Assembly (NCBI GenBank): GCA_015698045.1
Contig: BLAL01000005.1
Span: 868,001 to 932,000 of the forward strand
Length of the DNA stretch: 64,000 bases
From: Rhizophagus clarus
Taxonomy: Eukaryota > Glomeromycota > Glomeromycetes > Glomerales > Glomeraceae
Direction: 5' to 3'
Part shown: positions 57,885-64,000 of the stretch, one piece after another
How the letters are laid out: every line of letters starts with the position of its first letter
Position numbering within the stretch: position 1 is the stretch's first letter
Translations under genes and position numbers: made by a program
The notes under the pieces: generated by a model
Seen by the model: only the letters and a program-made list of their open reading frames with translations
Told to the model about the DNA's origin: nothing
Database searches by the model: none

Positions 57885-59900
57885 ACATCATGCAAGATAA
57901 TGAAATGTTTCTGGATGTGACATATGGTAAGTTTATCAAGATTTTTTCTTTGCTTTATTTTAATGAATGAATTTTAATGGCTTGTTTCTTGATTTTTTAG
58001 ACGATTTTATTCTATAATAGGTACTTAAACGTGTAGGAATATGGTGGGAAGAATTTTTATAATTATTTATTTTACAATACTATCTATTTTATTTTTTTTA
58101 GATAGCCAGGCCTTTGAACGCGTGAAATTTTAGTAGGAGGACTTGGACTTAAATTTTTTTTTAATCGAGGTCTTTGGAATGCATAGTAATGAAATCTGAA
58201 AATATTCTTTTTTAACATTTTGATTTTAATCTTTTTTTAGACACAGAATTTGGTAGGAGATTACAAGAATTATTTATTTAAATTTATTTCTTTAAATGAG
58301 ACATTTCTAACGTTTCAATTTTTTTTCATTTTGTAAAAGCTGGTTTTTAAGTTATTTGAATACGTGGAAAATTCAATATGAAGAATTCTATTCTTTAAAT
58401 AAATAATTCTTTAATGAAACATTTCTAACATTTCATTTTTTTCATTTTTATAGATGACCAATTCTTTAAGGTATTTGGATGCATGAAAAATTCTATAAGG
58501 AGATTTTTATTTTTATTTTTTTTAATGAAACGATCACTAATATTTCATTTTTTTTGTTTTGTAGATGATCAGTTTCTTGAAATACTCAGACGTGTAAGAA
58601 AGTCAGTGAGAATTCAGTAAGAAGAACTAAAGGATTTTTTTTCTTACTTTAAATCAAATAATAAAATATTTCTGACATTTTGTTTTCTTTTTTTTAGGTT
58701 TTGTTTTGTAGGAACTTGTAAGAACTTCAGCTCTGACTTAAAAATAAAAAAGTTAATATCTATCATCCATATTTTCTGTAGAATCACATGTATCACATCA
58801 CATGATTAAAATTAATAAATACGACGATCAACTTTTTTTTTAACCTACTTAACTTTATCATTTTACTTCTCTTGTTCTTTTTCGTTTCCTTTTCTTTCGT
58901 CCTTTCTTTTGTCCTATCTTTCTCTCTTCCTGTCCTTTTTTTCTGTACTTTCCATTTAAATATTCTTTATATTTAAATAGTTCCTAATGCTACATTTCAG
59001 TAAATTCATATTTTTTTCTTTAATTGTTTTTATTAAATAGTTTCTTAGTTCTTTTTTTCCTTTTTTTTAGACAACTAGGTATGCAGTTTTTGGTCTTTGG
59101 GCTAGTTTATAGGATTTTGGTAGGAATTTTATTTTCTTTTAAATTATTCTTTTAACGAAACATTTACTAACATTTCAATTTTTACTTTTTTTAGGCGGAT
59201 TTCTTTAGGACTTGATATTTTCCCTACAAGCTTTTTCTTTCTTAACAAAGGTTTTAGCAATTAAACATGTATTTGAAGTAAGTTAAAAAAAAAATAATGT
59301 TTAGTACTTAATTATTTTTTATTAAAACGTAATACTGACATTTCAATTTCCTCTTTTTTAGATAGATTCTTGGACACGTGGGAATTTGGTAGAAAATGGT
59401 TATTTTTTAATTATTTTTTTTAACAAACCATTTGCTAACATTTTGTTTTTTCTCTTTTTTAGATGGTTTCTTCTTTGGGTATCTTTGGAGATGCAGAATA
59501 CGATGTGTTTATTTTAATGAAATGTTAACCTATTAATGAGATGGATCTTTGATTCTTTGGATATATAGATGCAGAATTTTGGTAAGATATTTTTTTTTTA
59601 CCAAGTTATTTACTTTAACAAACAAGTATTAACTTTCCATCTTTTTTCTTTTTTTTTAGACAACTGGTTCCTTTAAACACAAACTTTGTAAGTTATTTAA
59701 CTTTTTTCTTCAAATTTTTTCTTTTAGTGAATAGTCACTAATATTCATCATCTTTCCTTTTCAGTTGGTTGGTTTGAACACGTGAAAATTTTGGTGAGAC
59801 CCTGTTCTAATTATGCATTTCAATGAAATATTTCACAACATTTTAATTTCCTTTTTTTTTTAGATGGTCTAAGTCTCTAGATGTTTGGGGATTTGGAGGT
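57885..59900 (+). repeat. splice-cassette tandem array in element V, degenerate
   Basis: About 15 loose units of roughly 100-130 bp. Most read AAACATTTCTAACATTTC (branch-like CTAAC), a T-tract, TTTTTTTAG, then a short block such as ATGGTTTCTTTGGGTATYTG ending in TTTTGGTAGGA. Acceptors are seen near 58247, 58565, 58698, 59070, 59196, 59361, 59462, 59660, 59764 and 59864. GTAAGT donors are clear at 59277 and 59687; elsewhere GTAGGA or GTGAGA takes their place. A pyrimidine tract lies at 58855-58945. Confidence 0.62.
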
Positions 59901-59924
59901 TTGAGATTAAAATCATAGGCTTTC

Positions 59925-60429
59925 CCACCAGCTGGCAAGATGTATGAAATTTCTTTAATTCACAAAGAAAGCCTTGCTAAAGTCAACTTTAGCGTAGGTC
60001 TAGTAATACATTGCCTTAATTAAGCGTGGCTACGAGAGTTTATGATTCTTAAATTGCCTTAGTATTCTATTTATTACACACATATATACAGTATCTTATA
60101 ATTAATTACACAACTTATTTTTATTATTTAAATTTACAATATATGTATAAAAGTCTTGTACATATCGTTTTATAATAAATTTTCAATATTTATCTTATGA
60201 ACTATTTACAATTTCCATTTTACAATTAATCTTACAATGGTTTGCCACTATTTATTTTTGTAATTAATCTTACTACATATCAATAAATTAATATTACAAT
60301 TGACGTTATACTAATTATTATACGATGTCCCTACAAACCCAATAACAAGTATCTTATCATGGTTTGTACACAATGTATAGTGACAATAATTTTACAATAC
60401 ATTTAAAAAATTTTAGGTTGTTAGCAAAG
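59925..60429. other. right subterminal part of element V
   Basis: A/T-rich with a GTCAACTTTAGCGTAGGTCT stretch near 59982. TTACAAT motifs mirror the left end. No gene. Confidence 0.45.
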
Positions 60430-61830
60430 AAGTTATCAAACTCTATAAGTAATCCTGCCAATTTTTGATTTTTTTTTCTTTCATCATTATTCTTAATAAT
60501 GGGTTGCAATAGATAGTCATTAGTATCAATAATGAATTAATAATCATTTTCATGATCAATGTTGTAATCTTCATACTGAACAGTATCATCATAAACTTTA
60601 TTAAGAACAGACTTTTCGTCTTTAGAATAGATAAATAATTCTGAATAACAAATAATTCATCATTTCTAAAAATAGTTAAATCATTAAAATTATTTTGAGA
60701 AAGTAACAATCCTTGTACAAAATTATTTTTCTTTTAAAAATTGGTACAAAATAATCTGCTTGGTAAGTTGTTTGAAATTTCTTTGCAGAACAAGAACTTT
60801 ACATAATTATATATCTGGACAAGTTTTTTGTATTTTGCCTTGGTAAAATTATGCAGTTATAGATTTGATTTATAAATTTATTGTTGTGTTTGAAAAAAGA
60901 GATTTGATTGGTCTACACAATACTGATATTAATCTGAAAAATGCTATCATAGAGTTTCAGGAATGTGGTTTACACATTAATTTTGATTCTGAAATATATT
61001 CACCCTCTTTCTTAAAACTAGTATTAATAGCTTTATTTCTACTATTCAGTACTTTTTCTTGATAGTCTTATTCAAAAATCTTTTATTGTAAATAAAATTG
61101 TAAATGTACTATTAATTCAATCATTACAGCTAGCCATAATTGAATATTAAAATTCTCATTTCCAAACACAATTAAAGACACACTGTTAAAAAAGCAGTTC
61201 CTATTAGGAGTTTATATTTTTCTGAAAGTAGTTTTATGCTTTATAATCCTATTCATCATCATTTCATTCTTCAATAATATCAAAACTATACATGTAGCCA
61301 AAACTTGCCAAAAATATGGCCAAATCTGAAAGTTCTGATGTCTGAAATGAAACTCTGACTGAAACTATTTAATAATTCTGGCTAAATTTGTAGTGTTAGC
61401 CAGAATTATGTCACGTGAAATCAGATAAAAGTTTAGCTACCGAGAAAGAATATTACAGCGATGAAGTTGTATTACATTAATATTACACAAAATTTATAAT
61501 GCGGGCTAGAATTTATAATGCTGGCCAGAAAGTTTTGGACTTTCAGCCCAACTTATGACTTTTGACCAGAGTTTCATTTCAGAATGATTGGTCAAAGGTC
61601 GAATCCTGAAATTATGTCAAAATTGCCGAGTTTTGGCAACATGTATAATCAAAACTATTGGGTAATATATTAGCACTTTCAAATTGAATGGCATAATCAA
61701 AAATTTCACGTAGTGTAATATCACTTCTATCAAGAAAATTAAAAATAGCATGTAAAGTATTCGTAGTAGTAATAGATTCTATTTTATTTATTTTATTTAA
61801 ATTAAAACAAATATTTGAAATGATAATAAA
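60430..61830 (-). pseudogene. unrecognised degraded gene, upstream half
   Basis: Minus-strand coding-like sequence: IESITTTNTLHAIFNFLDRS and REIFDYAIQFESANILPNSF (61790-61655), INTSFKKEGEYISESKLMCK (about 61040-60980), FKQLTKQIILYQFLKEK (about 60780-60730) and LLSQNNFNDLTIFRNDELFV followed by LAGLLIEFDNFF up to the border of element V. Several stops and shifts are present. A 361-bp MITE interrupts it at 61287. Probably one gene with 54430-55815. Family not recognised. Confidence 0.45.
61287..61647. mobile_element. hAT-type MITE, 361 bp
   Basis: Ends TATACATGTAGCCAAAACT and, inverted, TATACATGTTGCCAAAACT. A perfect 8-bp TSD ATCAAAAC lies at 61279-61286 and 61648-61655. The interior repeats GGCCAGAA and AACTCTGACT / AGAGTTTCATTTCAGA motifs in inverted order. 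Confidence 0.85.
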
Positions 61831-61834
61831 CAGT

Positions 61835-62467
61835 AATAAATATGTAAAGGTAAATTTATAAGCTGTTTAAATTTTCATTTTGAATTTATTCTCACAAATA
61901 TTACTTTTATAGTATAGTGTTGTGTAAACTTTAAAAGCAGGTTTATTTAGATATAAGAGATGAATCTTTAGATTTGTTATTTTAGCATATTACGAAGTAT
62001 TAAAAAAAAGTAATTAAGCATTTTTTTATCATGTTATATAAAAAGCAAACTTTAGATTTGTTATCTTAGCATGTTATAATTTAACATTTGACGTAATATT
62101 ACCTTTTTTTAGTTATTGCAAAATCTATTTTTCCAAGAAAAGTAAACAAAAAATATACAAACCACAGTTAAATCTGAAAAGGGTAATTCTCAGAGATAAA
62201 ATTATTTATATTCAGATTATATGGAATTCCAAAAATTTTGGTAATTTTCTTATGATTATAATATTAACAAACAAGAAAAATTAATAATAAAAATAAATTA
62301 AAAAATTACAAGACTCATTAGTTGATATAGCCATTAAAATATTTTAACCTTTAGATTCACTAATTTGACCTATAAAATAAATAAAATTGTACAATTTAGA
62401 AAATAAATATCAATAAAATTAATAATATCAAAATATATCTTTATTGCTAATTTTCAATTTAGAAATA
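61835..62467. other. intergenic, nothing recognised
   Basis: A/T-rich. Two copies of TTTAGATTTGTTATYTTAGC lie near 61970 and 62050. Confidence 0.4.
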
Positions 62468-62665
62468 TCAATTTGAAAAGATCCTAATTAATAATTTGTT
62501 AGTTTTTAATTGATTTGGAAGTTTCTTAATATTTATAGAACCTTTATTACCTAAGTATTCTATGCTTGCTATATTATCATTTTGTTCATAATAATTATCA
62601 GAATTCTTTGGCTCAGAAAGATAATTAAAATTAAGTAATCTATTTGTATAAATAGTTCCAAAATG
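62468..62665 (-). pseudogene. 3' fragment of a TKL-like kinase gene
   Basis: Open for about 65 codons to a TGA at 62468. The sequence IYTNRLLNFNYLSEPKNSDN followed by YYEQNDNIASIEYL matches the C-terminal tail block (YTSR-L-hydrophobic-N-L-P-PxNS) that follows the kinase domain in the same family as 18654-20168. No kinase domain is left upstream in the window. It is an orphaned last exon or pseudogene end. Confidence 0.62.
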
Positions 62666-62716
62666 TTTTTTTTATGATAATGCACCTATATATATTGATC
62701 AACCAATCAGTAAGTT

Positions 62717-62815
62717 TATTAGGGTTCAGATTTAGTGTTAGGGGTTAGGAACTAGGGTTAGGGTATTAGGATTAAGGTATTAGGATTAGAGTATGGGTAT
62801 TTGGATAGGGTTATT
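62717..62815 (+). repeat. degenerate interstitial telomere-like repeat
   Basis: About ten TTAGGG-like units in one polarity (TTAGGGGTTAGG, CTAGGGTTAGGG, TATTAGGATTA, ATAGGGTTATT) over roughly 100 bp. Confidence 0.72.
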
Positions 62816-62819
62816 TAAC

Positions 62820-63832
62820 TCATTGCATCACACCCTAATTACGTGGTACCATGTTTGAACACCCCACCCCGTCCCGTGTAAACTTAGAAATTTTCTATTA
62901 ACTATTTACTATATTTAGTATTTTGTTTATTTACCATATTTAGTATCAGATACACAAAAGTCACGTTACCGAAAATTTTTTGGTGGTGTACTTGGGGTAG
63001 TTATAATCCGCCTGTGTAACATTTGAGTTGGCCCCCGTTTATTTATTTATCTAACTCCTAGATACAGATTTAGCGATTTAACACCCCCATTGGACATTAT
63101 TGTATTATGCAAATATAACCAATCAGATTTCATGTAACCCAGAGGGTCGCTGATAGAATTTGGCACGTGTCCTTTGATTTTCATACTATTGAACTGAAAT
63201 TATGATCGACGGCATGGTCCTTTATATGTAAATTTTCAATGAATGATAAAAAAATATATATATACAGTATATGTTCTATTTGTAAATATTGACTAACTTA
63301 AAAAAAAAATTCTTTGTAAAACCCATATTAGGATTGTGCACAGTATTTATTATGCATTAACAGCTGCTTATTGTAAAGTCCATATTAGGATAGTACACGG
63401 TATTTATGCAATAACGATTGCTTATTTTTGATAAACAATAAAGAATCGCGAAAAAAAAAAATAAAAAAAAATGTAGAATAATTACTAAGTTTAGTTTCTA
63501 AAATATTTAACCTTCAAATTTATTGAGTGTTTGCTTTAATAATTGGATAAATTTTCGGGAGAGTATCTACTTTTTTTTCGTATATTTTTCTATTCATTTA
63601 ATAGAATTCGATAAGGAATTTTTTTTTTTTTGTTGTTTACCAAAATTGTCTCAGTGTCGATCATGGTTTCACATCATTCTTATTACAATTTATTAATTTA
63701 GAATTTCTAATAACGAAATAATAATTATAAGTACAGTAAATTCTGTGTTTCAGCAAGTATTTTTTTTAAAACGGATTTTCACTTTCCTTCGTCTTTTCTC
63801 GAATTATTAAAGATATATGTTTCAAACAAAAC
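62820..63832. other. upstream region of the last gene
   Basis: A less A/T-rich patch (62820-63190: CACCCCACCCCGTCCCGTG, GGGTCGCTGATAG) is followed by a tandem duplication of about 55-60 bp at 63316-63425 (CCATATTAGGAT...TATTTAT...GCTTATT) and T-rich sequence before the ATG. Confidence 0.5.
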
Positions 63833-64000
63833 ATGAGTGACTTTGCCAAGATTGAAGTTACAAAAAATAATGACACAAAAACTGCATCAACTTCAACTCA
63901 TCGACGTAATAATGATGATGCAGCGAATGTATCAACTAAACAACATAATGTATTTGGAAAGATTGTTAACTATTTTAAGCATGAAGACCCAGGTGTAGAC
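63833..64000 (+). CDS. start of an unrecognised gene (cut by window end)
   Basis: ATG at 63833 opens 56 codons without a stop to the window edge. The N-terminus is polar and charged (MSDFAKIEVTKNNDTKTAST, then HRRNNDDAANVSTKQHN) and leads into VFGKIVNYFKHEDPGVD. This looks like a cytoplasmic N-terminal tail, perhaps of a membrane protein. The family cannot be told from this fragment. Confidence 0.6.
   Translation, partial: MSDFAKIEVTKNNDTKTASTSTHRRNNDDAANVSTKQHNVFGKIVNYFKHEDPGVD

Larger units (their letters stand above)
55818..60429. mobile_element. TIR element V, about 4.6 kb
   Basis: The left end CTTTGCTAACAACTAAAATT continues into ATGTATTGTAC. The right end, inverted, reads CTTTGCTAACAACCTAAAAT and ATGTATTGTAA. 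It interrupts the unrecognised minus-strand gene on both sides. Inside are ORF 56912-56463 (-) and a plus-strand splice-cassette array (57890-59900). Subterminal regions repeat TTGTACAATA and TTACAATxT motifs. No clear TSD. Superfamily unknown. Confidence 0.65.

Noticed and set aside
1-64000. tRNA or rRNA genes
   Set aside because: I saw no cloverleaf-like or rRNA-like segments by eye; weak tRNAs could have been missed.

Overview
The window is a very AT-rich, gene-poor piece of a eukaryotic genome. It is most likely from an arbuscular mycorrhizal fungus (Glomeromycotina, Rhizophagus-like). The reasons are the intron style (about 60-80 nt, GTAAGT-type donors, CTAAC-like branch sites), the host gene families (membrane-anchored kelch proteins, secreted ML-domain proteins, TKL-like kinases with the IHKDFHSGN catalytic loop and the YT-R-hydrophobic tail block) and the dense mixture of DNA transposons. 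This assignment comes from recalled family features, not from a search.

Layout. 0-6.4 kb is host DNA: the 3' part of one kelch gene, a complete five-exon kelch gene (2092-3601), and a tandem duplication that yielded two ML-domain genes and a stray kelch exon. 6.4-18.6 kb holds nested terminal-inverted-repeat (TIR) elements with A/T arrays, a Helitron with a recognisable 3' end and a two-intron OB-fold-like gene, and three large inverted-repeat elements. 18.65-20.17 kb is a broken host kinase. 21.3-23.57 kb is a TIR element with a splice-signal tandem array, followed by a 22-bp minisatellite. 24266-39536 is a 15.3-kb Polinton/Maverick-like fossil with roughly 1-kb TIRs and a 7-bp target-site duplication (TSD). 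It carries a protein-primed type-B DNA polymerase, a retroviral-type integrase and, unexpectedly, a Gag-like/zinc-knuckle/retropepsin block. It is broken, and a 3-kb CACTA-like element sits inside it.

39.9-52.4 kb is a nest whose order can be read from TSDs: a Tc1/mariner relic was hit by a hAT element (TSD TATTAAAC), which was hit by a Mutator-type MITE (9-bp TSD), which was hit by a second hAT (TSD ATATACTG) that encodes a transposase. That second hAT in turn received a sister MITE (9-bp TSD) and a MULE. 54.4-61.8 kb is an unrecognised degraded minus-strand coding region interrupted by a 4.6-kb TIR element and a 361-bp MITE. The right end has a kinase 3' fragment, a degenerate telomere-like patch and the start of one more gene.

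The most striking observation is a grammar rather than a family. Five tandem arrays, unrelated in primary sequence, each sit inside a different TIR-bounded transposon. They repeat a cassette of branch site, pyrimidine tract and AG, then a short mini-exon, then GTAAGT or GTAAGG; three keep clear donors and two are degenerate. The implied introns are 68-95 nt, like the host's own. In the three elements with a coding region the array is antisense to it. I know of no named description of such splice-cassette minisatellites as shared cargo of DNA transposons.
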